DNA of 46,949 nt from Cytophagaceae bacterium (GCA_947452215.1 CANGCD010000003.1:1-46949), one strand, 5' to 3'; shown: positions 10,638 through 20,469, counted from the stretch's first letter. Made by a program: numbers and translations. The notes: generated by a model not told the origin, from the letters alone.

Positions 10638-11823
10638 TCAATTTTAAACGTTGCTGATAGGTCGATAGATCTTTATCGCCTCTTCCCGACAAATTCACTA
10701 CAATCACTTCGTTGGCTTTGGCATGTAATTTACCAAAAACTGCCAAGGCATGTGCTGATTCTAAGGCAGGAATAATTCCCTCCAACATCGAGCATTCCAA
10801 AGCTGCTTCCAAGGCCTCCTCATCCGTAATATCATAAAATTTCGCACGACCTGTTTGGAACAAGTTCGCGTGCATCGGCCCAATGCCCGGATAATCCAAT
10901 CCTGCCGAAATCGAATAAGGTTCAATCACCTGGCCATCTTCGGTCTGCATCAATAAACTCTTACTCCCGTGTAAAACACCCGGTTTACCCAAAAACGTAG
11001 TCGCTGCCGAATGCCCTGTACTAACTCCTTGACCCGCAGCCTCCGCCGCAATCAATTGCGTACGTGGCTCATCCAAGAAATGGTAAAAAGCGCCAGCCGC
11101 ATTCGAACCGCCACCTACGCATGCTATAACATAATCCGGATAATCCCGACCTTCCTTCTCCTGCAATTGGCTACGCATTTCTTCGGAAATTACCGACTGA
11201 AACCGTGCCACCATGTCGGGATAGGGATGTGGCCCAACGACCGAACCGATGATGTAATGCGTATCAACGGGATTATTAATCCAGTGACGCATCGCTTCAT
11301 TCGTGGCATCTTTTAAAGTTTTTGACCCCGATTGAGCGGCAACAACTTGAGCGCCCAACATACGCATCCGCGCCACATTGGGAGCTTGGCGTTCGATGTC
11401 AATAGCACCCATGTAGACGATACATTCCATGCCCATTAACGCACAAACCGTTGCCGTCGCCACGCCATGTTGGCCCGCGCCCGTCTCCGCCACAATCTTG
11501 TGTTTACCCAAACGCTTCGCCACCAAAATCTGACCAATCGTATTGTTCACTTTGTGCGCGCCTGTATGACATAAATCCTCCCGTTTCAAGTAAATATTTG
11601 TCTTGTACTTAGCAGATAAACGCTCCGCCTTGAACAAGGGGGTCGGTCGGCCGACGTAGTCTTTCAACAACGCATGAAACTCCTCCTGAAAGGATGGTTC
11701 CGCGATGATGTCTAAATAGCGACTACGTAATTCCTCGACATTGGGATACAACATTTCTGGAATAAAGGCTCCGCCAAAATCCCCGTAATACCCACGCTCG
11801 TCAACTTGAAATGACTGATTCAT
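10630..11823 (-). CDS. trpB: Tryptophan synthase beta subunit
   Basis: [54 protein letters not shown]. Confidence 0.98.
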   Translation of the reverse strand: MNQSFQVDERGYYGDFGGAFIPEMLYPNVEELRSRYLDIIAEPSFQEEFHALLKDYVGRPTPLFKAERLSAKYKTNIYLKREDLCHTGAHKVNNTIGQILVAKRLGKHKIVAETGAGQHGVATATVCALMGMECIVYMGAIDIERQAPNVARMRMLGAQVVAAQSGSKTLKDATNEAMRHWINNPVDTHYIIGSVVGPHPYPDMVARFQSVISEEMRSQLQEKEGRDYPDYVIACVGGGSNAAGAFYHFLDEPRTQLIAAEAAGQGVSTGHSAATTFLGKPGVLHGSKSLLMQTEDGQVIEPYSISAGLDYPGIGPMHANLFQTGRAKFYDITDEEALEAALECSMLEGIIPALESAHALAVFGKLHAKANEVIVVNLSGRGDKDLSTYQQRLKLND

Positions 11824-12416
11824 ATGTTTTGCATTATTTCTTTCACCTTCGCCAAGTCCTTTAATCCGGGACTCAACTCTAATTTACTATTAAAATCCAA
11901 GGCATAAATACCTGGCAATTGCTTTGCTTCCTCTACACTCGCCTCATCCAACCCTCCCGCTAAAAAATACGGAATTTCGAGGGAATAGACCTTCAAGATA
12001 GACCAATCGAAACGCTCCCCTGTTCCACCCACTTGAGCTCCCTTTTTTGTATCAAACAAGTAATAATCAGGCTTTAAATTCAAGCCTTTTATATCTTCCT
12101 CTGACGCGACGCTGACAGCTTTAATGACCGTCAATCCTTCAGCATGCAAGGCGTCAATCACATCCTGCCCCTCTTCTCCATGCAATTGTACAACCTGAAA
12201 CCCAGCCTTTTTAGACAGCGAGATAATCGTATCCGTTGATTCATTCACAAACACACCCACGGCCTTCGTATGAGCAGGAAGTGCAGGAATTACAAAATCG
12301 GCTCCAACAAAGCGGGGTGATTTCTCGACCCAAATAAAGCCCATGTAATCCGGTTCGCAAGCTGCCACCGCCTCGATATTAGTCAAATCCCGCATGCCGC
12401 AAACCTTCCACTTCAT
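11820..12416 (-). CDS. trpF: Phosphoribosylanthranilate isomerase
   Basis: [53 protein letters not shown]. Confidence 0.95.
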   Translation of the reverse strand: MKWKVCGMRDLTNIEAVAACEPDYMGFIWVEKSPRFVGADFVIPALPAHTKAVGVFVNESTDTIISLSKKAGFQVVQLHGEEGQDVIDALHAEGLTVIKAVSVASEEDIKGLNLKPDYYLFDTKKGAQVGGTGERFDWSILKVYSLEIPYFLAGGLDEASVEEAKQLPGIYALDFNSKLELSPGLKDLAKVKEIMQNI

Positions 12417-12419
12417 CTG

Positions 12420-13205
12420 CTATTGCTTTAAAAAATCGGTTAAGGCTTGACCTGGATTTGATGTTTTCATAAAACTCTCCCCAATCAAAAAGCCACGATA
12501 TCCGTAAGTTTTCAAGTCCTTAATTATTTCAGGTCCCGAAATACAACTCTCGGAAACTTTGACAAATTGTTCCGGAATTTTATCCGATAACACTTTAGAT
12601 GCCTCCACGTTTTGTTCCGAAAAATTCTTCAAATTTCGGTTATTAACGCCCACAACCGATATAAATTCACCCAAGGAACGATCTAATTCTTCTAGGTCGT
12701 GTACCTCCAACAAGGTTTCCATACCTAATGAACGCGCCAAGCTCCCTAAAGTTTTGATTTCCTGTGGGCTTAATGCCGCCGCGATCAACAATACCACATC
12801 CGCTCCCATGGATTTCGCTTCAATGATTTGGTATTCATCTACCATAAAATCCTTACGCAAAATAGGCGTGTTTGGATTCGTTCGGCGAGCCAAATCAAAG
12901 TCGGCATAGGTCCCTCCAAAATATTCCGTATCCGTCAGCACCGACAAGCAAGCCGCACCCGCCGCCACATACCCACGCGTCACCTCATCGACACCCATGG
13001 AATCATTGATGATGCCCTTGGAAGGAGACTTACGCTTAAACTCTGCAATGATACCGGTAGATGCTGGCTGAACCAAAGACATGGCCAAGGAATGACAAGC
13101 CCGGGCAAAATAGCCTTGCTTTTCTAATTGAGATACAGAAACGCGTGCTTTCGCTGCGGCAACTTCCTCCCGTTTTGTGGCAATGATTTGATCTAGGATA
13201 CTCAT
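12420..13205 (-). CDS. trpC: Indole-3-glycerol phosphate synthase
   Basis: Start taken at MSILDQIIATKREEVAAAKARV (13205); IAEFKRKSPSKG, VGVNNRNLKNF, ESCISGPE, FLIGESFM. Confidence 0.96.
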   Translation of the reverse strand: MSILDQIIATKREEVAAAKARVSVSQLEKQGYFARACHSLAMSLVQPASTGIIAEFKRKSPSKGIINDSMGVDEVTRGYVAAGAACLSVLTDTEYFGGTYADFDLARRTNPNTPILRKDFMVDEYQIIEAKSMGADVVLLIAAALSPQEIKTLGSLARSLGMETLLEVHDLEELDRSLGEFISVVGVNNRNLKNFSEQNVEASKVLSDKIPEQFVKVSESCISGPEIIKDLKTYGYRGFLIGESFMKTSNPGQALTDFLKQ

Positions 13206-13227
13206 AATTTTATCTTTACTACGCGTC

Positions 13228-14217
13228 TTAATCCATAATAAACTTCTTAAACACTTGGAATGCTTTTCCGCTTTCCAAGGATTCCTTCGCCATGGCAAAA
13301 CCATCCACTAAGGACGGAGCCTTCTCGGCAACCCATAATGCCGCTCCCGCATTGGCTAATACAGCATTCGTTTGTGCCGGTGTCCCTTCTCGCTGTAAAA
13401 TTTTATACAACATATTCGCAGACTCTTCCACATTTGCCCCCCCATACAATTCCGATTGCTGTACATATGAACAAGCTAAATCAGACGGCTCATAAACTTT
13501 TCTACCAGCGCTCGTTTCCAATCTAAAGTTAGATGTCAACGATATTTCATCATAGCCATCTTCGGCATAGACTATACCATATTTCTTACTCGAGTCTTTA
13601 AAAAAACCGGCATACAAATCGAATACCTCTGGCGAGTATACGCCAGTTAATTGCTTATTGACATTCGCTGGATTCAACAAGGGCCCTAACAAATTAAAAA
13701 AGGTTTTCATCCCTAATTCTTTCCGAATTGGTCCTACATAACGCATCGCTGGATGAAAAAGGGGTGCATGCAAAAAGCACATGCCTGCCGTTTCCATTTT
13801 ACGCTTTAATACTTTCGGGTCATTATTGAATTTCAAACCCAAAAACTCCAATACTGTCGAGGAACCCACCGAAGAAGAAACGCCATGGTTACCATGTTTG
13901 GCAATCTTTTGACCCGCACCCACAATCACAAAAGAGGAAGTAGTGCTGATGTTAAAGGTGTCCTTTCCATCGCCACCCGTCCCACAAACATCCATCGCAT
14001 CGAATTCCGATAAATCCACAATTACAGCTAAGTCTAACATCGCTGAAACGAAGCCTTTCAACTCCTGCACTTGGATGGGATGATACCAATAAGATGATAA
14101 AAATGCGGCAATTTGGCTAGGATTTACCCCTCCATTCCCGATTTGTAACATAACCTCGTGCGCCTCTTGTTCCGACAACGCCTCTCCACTCACTCTTCTT
14201 TCTAGAACCTTTTTCAT
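13228..14217 (-). CDS. trpD: Anthranilate phosphoribosyltransferase
   Basis: DAMDVCGTGGDGKDTFNISTTSSFVIVGAGQKIAKHGNHGVSSSVGSSTVLEFLG. Confidence 0.97.
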   Translation of the reverse strand: MKKVLERRVSGEALSEQEAHEVMLQIGNGGVNPSQIAAFLSSYWYHPIQVQELKGFVSAMLDLAVIVDLSEFDAMDVCGTGGDGKDTFNISTTSSFVIVGAGQKIAKHGNHGVSSSVGSSTVLEFLGLKFNNDPKVLKRKMETAGMCFLHAPLFHPAMRYVGPIRKELGMKTFFNLLGPLLNPANVNKQLTGVYSPEVFDLYAGFFKDSSKKYGIVYAEDGYDEISLTSNFRLETSAGRKVYEPSDLACSYVQQSELYGGANVEESANMLYKILQREGTPAQTNAVLANAGAALWVAEKAPSLVDGFAMAKESLESGKAFQVFKKFIMD

Positions 14218-14218
14218 C

Positions 14219-14785
14219 TTATTTCATCCAATTTTTAATCATTTGCAATCCATGTTGCGTCAAATATGCTTCAGGGTGAAACTGCACCCCTCGAACATCA
14301 TATTGCTGATGCGCCTCCGCTAACACATAAGCCTGGTCGTCTTGTGCCGTTATCTTTAAATCTGTTGGCATAGACCCCGGAATTACCGTCCAAGAATGGT
14401 AGCGACAAACCTCGAAACGCGAGGGAATATCCAAGAATAATCGCTCCGTAGGATCAATCACTTGACACTCTGTCGTTACCCCATGCAATACTTCTCCCAT
14501 ATTTTGCAATTCCGAACCAAAAGCCTCTGCAATCGCCTGATGACCTAGGCATACGCCTAAAATCTTTTTGGTCGACTTATATTCTTTCAACAAATCCATC
14601 ATAATACCCGCTTCTGATGGAATCCCCGGTCCTGGTGACAGAAGGATTTGGTCATATTTACCCACTTCCTCCAAACTAATTTTATCGTTGCGAAATACAT
14701 CCACATTCGCACCCAATTCCTTTAATAAGTATACCAAGTTGTACACGAAGGAATCATAATTATCTAAAACCAATACGTTCGTCAT
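14219..14785 (-). CDS. trpG: Anthranilate synthase component II (glutamine amidotransferase)
   Basis: VLDNYDSFVYNLVYLLKELGA; LLSPGPGIPSEAG; ILGVCLGHQAIAEAFG; GVQFHPEAYLT. Confidence 0.96.
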   Translation of the reverse strand: MTNVLVLDNYDSFVYNLVYLLKELGANVDVFRNDKISLEEVGKYDQILLSPGPGIPSEAGIMMDLLKEYKSTKKILGVCLGHQAIAEAFGSELQNMGEVLHGVTTECQVIDPTERLFLDIPSRFEVCRYHSWTVIPGSMPTDLKITAQDDQAYVLAEAHQQYDVRGVQFHPEAYLTQHGLQMIKNWMK

Positions 14786-14791
14786 GTCTTC

Positions 14792-16201
14792 TTAAGCTAA
14801 GTTCTCCGCAACTTCCAATGCACGACGCAAAGCTGCTAATTTATTATGTATTTCTTGCATTTCACTTGCCACAACCGATTTCGCCACGACACCCATGCCC
14901 GCCTGGAAAAACAAGGTATTTCCTTTACTCAAAAAGGTACGAATCGCAATCGCATGATTGAAATTCCCTTGGAAATCCATGAATCCAATGGCACCCCCGT
15001 AAATCGCACGGTTTGTTGGCTCCAACCGATTAATAATCGTCATCGCATTGTGTTTCGGTGCACCACTTAAAGTTCCGGCAGGAAACGTATCTGCCACCAA
15101 TTGCAAGGGATTAACTCCTTTTTGCAATCGGCCAGTCACTTTAGAAACCAAGTGAATGACATGTGAGAAAAATTGTACTTCCTTGAAGGTTTCCACTTTT
15201 ACTTGATCCGCACTTCTACTTAAATCATTTCGTGCTAAATCGACCAACATGACATGTTCGGCTGTTTCTTTAGGGTCTGCCAAAAGCTCTTGAGCAAGTT
15301 CAGCATCTCGTGCATCATCGCCCGAGCGTCTGAACGTTCCAGCAATGGGATGAATTTCAGCCACATCGCCTTCCACCTTGATTTGCTTCTCAGGCGAAGC
15401 GCCGAAAATCCGATATTGTTCGTAATCGAAATAGAATAAATAGGGCGATGGATTCACCGAGCGCAAGGCACGATACACTTGAAAATCATCCCCTTTGAAT
15501 CCTTGCGAAAAACGGCGAGAAGGAACGATTTGGAAAACATCCCCACGTAAACAATGCTTGATACAGGTCTCCACAATCTCTTTTACTTGCTCCTCTTTCA
15601 AATTACTCACCTCATCCCCAACACGTTCGAATCGCTCCGAATCGTAATGCGGCATATTCAACAAATAAGTAATCGTATCAAAGTTTGGCTCCGATCCATC
15701 ATAACTGTGCGCATATAGTGACATTTGATTATTGAAATGATTCACTGCGACCACATAACGATAAACATAGTAACGAATGGACGGAATTTCCGTTTCGGGA
15801 TTTTTCGCTTGAATGTCGATATCCTCAAAATAGGTAACCGCATCGTAAGAAATATGCCCAAAAAGTCCATTGGCCATCGGAGAATCCCCCTTTTCTTTTT
15901 GAAAATCAAACCGATCTGCAAAAGCTTTGAGGGCCTGAACCGCATCCCGACGGTTCGCCAGGGTAAAATTCTCAACAGACCCGTCTGGAAATTTTTGAAT
16001 GACCTGAGAATCAGTTAGTTCGAAGGACGCAACAGGATCAAAGGCAATATGCGAAAATCCGTGTTCCCGACCGTGGTAATCAGCCGATTCGAGGATGACG
16101 GAATTTTTAAAGTTTTTACGAATCTTCATGAAAATGCCGATTGGCGTGAGGGTATCGGCCAACAGGGTTTTTCTAGCAGTTCGAATTTGTATTGTAGACA
16201 T
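14792..16201 (-). CDS. trpE: Anthranilate synthase component I
   Basis: Start taken at MSTIQIRTARKTLLADTLTPIGIF (16201); GDVFQIVPSRRFSQGF, GTFRRSGDDARDAELAQELLADPKETAEHVMLVDLARNDL. Confidence 0.96.
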   Translation of the reverse strand: MSTIQIRTARKTLLADTLTPIGIFMKIRKNFKNSVILESADYHGREHGFSHIAFDPVASFELTDSQVIQKFPDGSVENFTLANRRDAVQALKAFADRFDFQKEKGDSPMANGLFGHISYDAVTYFEDIDIQAKNPETEIPSIRYYVYRYVVAVNHFNNQMSLYAHSYDGSEPNFDTITYLLNMPHYDSERFERVGDEVSNLKEEQVKEIVETCIKHCLRGDVFQIVPSRRFSQGFKGDDFQVYRALRSVNPSPYLFYFDYEQYRIFGASPEKQIKVEGDVAEIHPIAGTFRRSGDDARDAELAQELLADPKETAEHVMLVDLARNDLSRSADQVKVETFKEVQFFSHVIHLVSKVTGRLQKGVNPLQLVADTFPAGTLSGAPKHNAMTIINRLEPTNRAIYGGAIGFMDFQGNFNHAIAIRTFLSKGNTLFFQAGMGVVAKSVVASEMQEIHNKLAALRRALEVAENLA

Positions 16202-16220
16202 GTTTTCTAGGGACAAAATT

Positions 16221-16252
16221 AAAAAAAGGCTTACTGAGAACAGCAAGCCTTT
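16221..16252 (-). terminator. trp attenuator terminator in the trpE leader
   Basis: Minus strand AAAGGCTTGCTG-TTCT-CAGTAAGCCTTTTTTT: 12-bp stem (one G-U), 4-nt loop, U7 tract; about 20 nt before the trpE start. Confidence 0.85.
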
Positions 16253-16296
16253 CGTAAACATATCATGTACACACAGCAAAACTGTTCAAGGAAATA

Positions 16297-16338
16297 TTAG
16301 CCTTGCCACCAGTTTTTATTGTATGTTGCTTTTGTCAT
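16297..16338 (-). CDS. trpL: trp operon leader peptide MTKATYNKNWWQG
   Basis: ATG ACA AAA GCA ACA TAC AAT AAA AAC TGG TGG CAA GGC TAA on the minus strand; tandem Trp codons (16306-16311) just upstream of a terminator preceding trpE. Not in the ORF track because of size. Confidence 0.85.
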   Translation of the reverse strand: MTKATYNKNWWQG

Positions 16339-16356
16339 TTTCGTATTAATTTGATG

Positions 16357-16386
16357 CAAATGTAAACTGAAATCTCTTAATTCAAA
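16357..16386 (-). promoter_or_regulatory. Predicted trp operon promoter (TTTG-N18-TACATTTG)
   Basis: Minus strand TTTG (16386-16383), 18-nt spacer, TACATTTG (16364-16357); about 18 nt upstream of the trpL ATG. Confidence 0.65.
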
Positions 16387-16389
16387 ATT

Positions 16390-16773
16390 TTAGCCAATTA
16401 AATCCCACAAATTTCCGTATAAATCCTCAAATACCAGCACTTTACCATATTCTTCAACGACGGGACCACGCACAATTTTGATCTTATGTTTCATCAAATT
16501 TTGATGATCTTTTTCGAAATCATCCGTATGTAAAAACAAGAAAACACGGCCACCCGTTTGGTTACCCACACGTGATTTTTGCTCATCAGTTGCGGCTTTA
16601 GCCAATAACAATTGACAAGAGCCTTCGCCAGACGGCTGTACCAAAACCCAGCGTTTCACATCACTTAACCGTGTGTCCTCCACTAAGGTGAATCCTAATT
16701 TTTCTGTGTACCAAGCGATTGCCTCGTCATAATCGGCAACCACAAGGGCAATGTGCATCAGGCGATGGTTCAT
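16390..16773 (-). CDS. Glyoxalase/bleomycin resistance/dioxygenase (VOC) superfamily protein
   Basis: MNHRLMHIALVVADYDEAIAWYTEKLGFTLVEDTRL...KVLVFEDLYGNLWDLI. Confidence 0.9.
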   Translation of the reverse strand: MNHRLMHIALVVADYDEAIAWYTEKLGFTLVEDTRLSDVKRWVLVQPSGEGSCQLLLAKAATDEQKSRVGNQTGGRVFLFLHTDDFEKDHQNLMKHKIKIVRGPVVEEYGKVLVFEDLYGNLWDLIG

Positions 16774-16777
16774 AGTT

Positions 16778-16805
16778 CAGTTGTCAGTGGACAGTCGTCA
16801 GTTTA
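16778..16805. repeat. Heptanucleotide tandem array (4 x CAGTNNN)
   Basis: CAGTTGT CAGTGGA CAGTCGT CAGTTTA, fills the purB/glyoxalase intergenic gap up to the purB stop codon. Confidence 0.7.
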
Positions 16806-18158
16806 GTTTTCGTCGCGGCCCACGAAGTTGAATGGGCTAATTAATTTCAATTCCGCTTTAATGGCATCGGAGACAGCTAGGCCATCGATAAAATTATGGA
16901 ATACCGTTTGGTCTATTTTACCATGGTGACGGGTCAAATCCTTTAAAGCCTCATAAGGTTTCGGGAAGGCCTCACGACGCAATACCGTTTGAATGGCCTC
17001 CGCAATCACCACCCAGTTATCTTCTAAATCTTGTTGGATTTTGCTATTGTTTAATTCCAATTTACCCAAACCCCGTTGCAAGGAATTCAACGAAATGATG
17101 ACATGAGCCAAAGGCGTTCCGACATTACGTAGCACGGTTGAATCCGTCAAATCGCGCTGTAAACGCGAGATAGGTAATTTTGCTGATAAGAATTCGAAAA
17201 AGGCATTAGCCATGGCTAAATTCCCTTCTGCGTTTTCAAAATCAATCGGGTTAACTTTATGTGGCATCGCCGAAGAGCCGATTTCTCCTGCTTTAATTTT
17301 TTGCTTGAAATAACCCATCGAGATATACTGCCAAATATCACGGGACAAATCAATCAAGATGGTATCTAAACGCTTTAGTCCATCAAAATAGGCAGCTAAA
17401 TTATCGTAATGCTCAATTTGCGTGGTGTACTTCGAGCGTGTAATTCCTAGGTTTGCATGCAGTTTGGCAGCAAATTCTGGCCAATTAATCTCAGGAAAGG
17501 ATACCTGATGCGCATTAAAGTTTCCTGTCGCACCCCCGAATTTTCCGGTAAATGGCACTTGCGCCAATAAATCCAATTGACGATTTAAACGCTCAACAAA
17601 CACCTTGATTTCTTTTCCCAAACGAGTTGGAGATGCCGGTTGGCCATGTGTATGGGCCAACAAGGGTATCTCTTTCCATTCTGTTGCATATGCATCCAAA
17701 ATAGCTACAACAGCTTGGTATGCAGGAAGAATGACTTGTTTGTGTGCCTCCGCGATCGAAAGCGGAATCGCAGTATTATTAATATCTTGGGATGTAAGGC
17801 CAAAATGAATAAACTCTACAAATGGCGTTAAATCACCCGGTAAGGCCAACATCCGGTCTTTGATGAAATATTCTACTGCCTTCACGTCATGGTTTGTCAC
17901 CTTTTCTGTCTCTTTAATCCATTGAGCATCAGCTTCGGTGAAATTCGTATACATCGCACGCAATGCAGCAAAATGTTCCTTGGGAAAACTCGCTAAAGGT
18001 GCCAAAGGAATTTCACACAAGGCGATGAAGTATTCGATTTCTACACGAACGCGGTATTGGATTAACCCAAACTCGGAAAAATAAGGAGCGAGCGATTGAG
18101 TTTGACGGCGGTAACGACCATCAACGGGCGAGATTGCCGTTAGCAGATTTAATTCCAT
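16803..18158 (-). CDS. purB: Adenylosuccinate lyase
   Basis: MELNLLTAISPVDGRYRRQTQSLAPYFSEFGLIQYRVRVE; GEIGSSAMPHKVNPIDFENAEGN. Confidence 0.96.
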   Translation of the reverse strand: MELNLLTAISPVDGRYRRQTQSLAPYFSEFGLIQYRVRVEIEYFIALCEIPLAPLASFPKEHFAALRAMYTNFTEADAQWIKETEKVTNHDVKAVEYFIKDRMLALPGDLTPFVEFIHFGLTSQDINNTAIPLSIAEAHKQVILPAYQAVVAILDAYATEWKEIPLLAHTHGQPASPTRLGKEIKVFVERLNRQLDLLAQVPFTGKFGGATGNFNAHQVSFPEINWPEFAAKLHANLGITRSKYTTQIEHYDNLAAYFDGLKRLDTILIDLSRDIWQYISMGYFKQKIKAGEIGSSAMPHKVNPIDFENAEGNLAMANAFFEFLSAKLPISRLQRDLTDSTVLRNVGTPLAHVIISLNSLQRGLGKLELNNSKIQQDLEDNWVVIAEAIQTVLRREAFPKPYEALKDLTRHHGKIDQTVFHNFIDGLAVSDAIKAELKLISPFNFVGRDEN

Positions 18159-18216
18159 AAGTTCTATTCAAAGCGCAAAGGTACAACATTTTAAAAAATT
18201 ATTCGTAATTTCAAGC

Positions 18217-19245
18217 ATGTTACAGCCCAGATATCTTTCGGTCGTTTTAGCATTGGTCATTGCCATCGTAACAACGGCGTTCCTATCGTTTATCCCAACT
18301 TCTGATTTGGTCACGATGACCATTGGATTTATCAGTTGTTTTATATTTGGTTCGGTGCTTATTTATTTTGCGTTGGATTACTTAGTCTTTCAGGAAGTAA
18401 ACTCACTGTACGACCGAATCAAGCAGATTAAAAAGAAAGATTTTAGCGTCACACCACGCAAGCAATTGGTTGAAAAAGAGAATCCCATTGAACTCTTAAG
18501 AAAGGAATTAAATACCTATGTTGCGACCAAAGAGGGGGAGGTACAGGACTTGAAAAAAGCGGCTAAATACCGACAAGAATTTTTAGCCGACGTTTCACAT
18601 GAATTAAAAACTCCCATTTTCGCAGCCCAAGGATTTGTCCATACCTTATTGGATAATCCGGAAGAAGATCTGGAAATTCGTGTAAAGTTTTTAGAAAAGG
18701 CTGCCAAAAGTTTAGACGGCTTAGACAATTTAGTTCAGGATTTATTAACCGTATCTCAAATCGAAACGGGGGCTGTTAAGATTGAGAAAAAGAAGATTGA
18801 TCTGCGCCCTTTAATTGAAGAAATTTTTGAACAAGTAGAGGCAAAAGCCAAAAAAAAGGATGTAAAACTAAAGCTCATTGCCCCGAAAGGTGACATTCAG
18901 GTAAAAGCTGATACGCAACGCATTTCCCAAGTAATCATGAATTTGGTGGTCAATGCCATAAAATACGGCAAGGAAAAGGGACTAGTGCAGATTATTATAA
19001 CCGAAAAGAAAAAGGCCTATACCATTTCAGTCGTGGACAATGGTCCAGGAATTCCCGAAGAACATTTACACCGCATCTTTGAACGCTTCTACCGTGTAGA
19101 TAAGAGCCGGGCGAAAAACTCAGGCGGAACAGGACTTGGCCTTTCCATTGTAAAGCACATCGTTCAGGCACACAATAGCAAGATTTCGGTGCAGTCGGAA
19201 GAAAGCAAAGGAACGCGGTTCGAGTTTAAGTTGGAGAAGGCGTAA
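18217..19245 (+). CDS. Sensor histidine kinase (PhoR/WalK-like)
   Basis: Two N-terminal TM segments; FLADVSHELKTPIFAAQGFVHTLL (HisKA), VNAIKYGKE, VDNGPGIPEEHLHRIFERFYRVDKSR, GGTGLGLSIVKHI (HATPase). Confidence 0.92.
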   Translation: MLQPRYLSVVLALVIAIVTTAFLSFIPTSDLVTMTIGFISCFIFGSVLIYFALDYLVFQEVNSLYDRIKQIKKKDFSVTPRKQLVEKENPIELLRKELNTYVATKEGEVQDLKKAAKYRQEFLADVSHELKTPIFAAQGFVHTLLDNPEEDLEIRVKFLEKAAKSLDGLDNLVQDLLTVSQIETGAVKIEKKKIDLRPLIEEIFEQVEAKAKKKDVKLKLIAPKGDIQVKADTQRISQVIMNLVVNAIKYGKEKGLVQIIITEKKKAYTISVVDNGPGIPEEHLHRIFERFYRVDKSRAKNSGGTGLGLSIVKHIVQAHNSKISVQSEESKGTRFEFKLEKA

Positions 19246-19281
19246 CGTAAAGATGCGATTCCTCGAATTAGCAAAACAACA

Positions 19282-19347
19282 TGTAGAGACGCGATACCTC
19301 GCGTCTCTACAAATCAAAAAAAAGACGCGAAGTATCGCGTCTCTACA
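19282..19347. repeat. REPIN-like doublet of inverted palindromic units
   Basis: GTAGAGACGCGATACCTCGCGTCT (19283-19306), spacer, AGACGCGAAGTATCGCGTCTCTAC (19323-19346): second unit is the reverse complement of the first with one mismatch, and each unit is itself a hairpin. Confidence 0.85.
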
Positions 19348-19351
19348 ATAT

Positions 19352-20422
19352 CTAAACCGCTCCTTCCGTCAGACGCTCCGCATTTTCAGCGATACGCAAT
19401 TGCTCGATGAATTCCGCGATTTCTCCATCCATTACAGTTGGCAAATTGTAAACAGTTAATCCAATACGGTGATCAGTTACACGACCTTGCGGATAATTAT
19501 AGGTACGGATTTTATCGGAACGGTCACCCGTGCCAACCATCGATTTCCGATTGCCTGCGATTTCCGCATTCCGTTTCGCTAATTCGATCTCATAAAGGCG
19601 TGAACGTAATACGGTCATCGCCTTGTCGAAGTTCTTAATTTGAGAACGTTCATCTTGACATTGAACAACTAATCCTGATGGAATGTGCGTGACACGAACC
19701 GCCGAATACGTTGTATTTACGGATTGACCACCTGCACCCGAAGAACAGAAGGTATCTTTCCGAATGTCATTCATGTTAATTTGCACATCCACCTCATCCG
19801 CTTCAGGCATCACGGCAACCGTAGCAGCCGAGGTGTGAATACGACCCGCGGATTCCGTTGCAGGAACACGCTGAACCCGGTGTACACCTGATTCAAACTT
19901 CAATTTGGCATATACATCTTCTCCTTGAACGGAAATGATAATCTCTTTATAACCTCCGGCAGTACCATCGGTAAAATCCATAATTTGAAAAGTCCAACCC
20001 TGCTTCTCTGCAAAACGTTGGTACATGCGAAACAAATCACCCGCAAAAATGGAAGCCTCATCCCCGCCAGTACCTCCGCGAATTTCAAGAATACAATCTT
20101 TCGAATCGTTGGGATCCCGAGGAATCAACATTTCCTTCAAGACTTCCTGCATTTCCTTCTCAGCTGGAACTAATTCTTCCAACTCCGCTTTTGCCATATC
20201 ACGAAAATCTTCGTCCTTTTCTGTCGCAATAACAGACTTGGCTTCTTCGATGGATTGCAACAAGTTTTGGTAAGCAATGTATTGCTCAACGATTTTTTGT
20301 AAGTCCTTGTATTCCTTACTTAAGGTCTTGAATTTCTTTAAGTCGGAAACAATTTCCGGCATCGCAATTTGTTGTTCTACTTCGATGAATCGTTCTCGGA
20401 TGGCTTCTAGCTGCTCCAGCAT
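19352..20422 (-). CDS. prfA: Peptide chain release factor 1
   Basis: [51 protein letters not shown] (GGQ motif). Confidence 0.98.
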   Translation of the reverse strand: MLEQLEAIRERFIEVEQQIAMPEIVSDLKKFKTLSKEYKDLQKIVEQYIAYQNLLQSIEEAKSVIATEKDEDFRDMAKAELEELVPAEKEMQEVLKEMLIPRDPNDSKDCILEIRGGTGGDEASIFAGDLFRMYQRFAEKQGWTFQIMDFTDGTAGGYKEIIISVQGEDVYAKLKFESGVHRVQRVPATESAGRIHTSAATVAVMPEADEVDVQINMNDIRKDTFCSSGAGGQSVNTTYSAVRVTHIPSGLVVQCQDERSQIKNFDKAMTVLRSRLYEIELAKRNAEIAGNRKSMVGTGDRSDKIRTYNYPQGRVTDHRIGLTVYNLPTVMDGEIAEFIEQLRIAENAERLTEGAV

Positions 20423-20469
20423 GTCTAATCGGGGTTAAAAAATCTCCGCAAAGATAACAATTAAATTCA

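Noticed and set aside
13205-13304. N-terminal extension of the trpC ORF
   Set aside because: MVLPWRRNPWKAEKHSK... reads into the trpD 3' end in another frame; the conserved start is MSILDQIIATKREEVAAAKARV at 13205.
16095-16349. Plus-strand ORF over the trpE leader region
   Set aside because: Runs antisense to the trpE start and attenuator; the minus-strand leader peptide plus terminator explains this region better.
19120-19317. Minus-strand ORF MICRDARYRVSTCCFANSRN...
   Set aside because: N-terminus is a translation of the GTAGAGACGCGATACCTCGCGTCT repeat and the rest overlaps the histidine kinase gene antisense; a repeat artefact. The 23558-23740 ORF (MICRDAILCVFFVLDARYRVST) is the same artefact.
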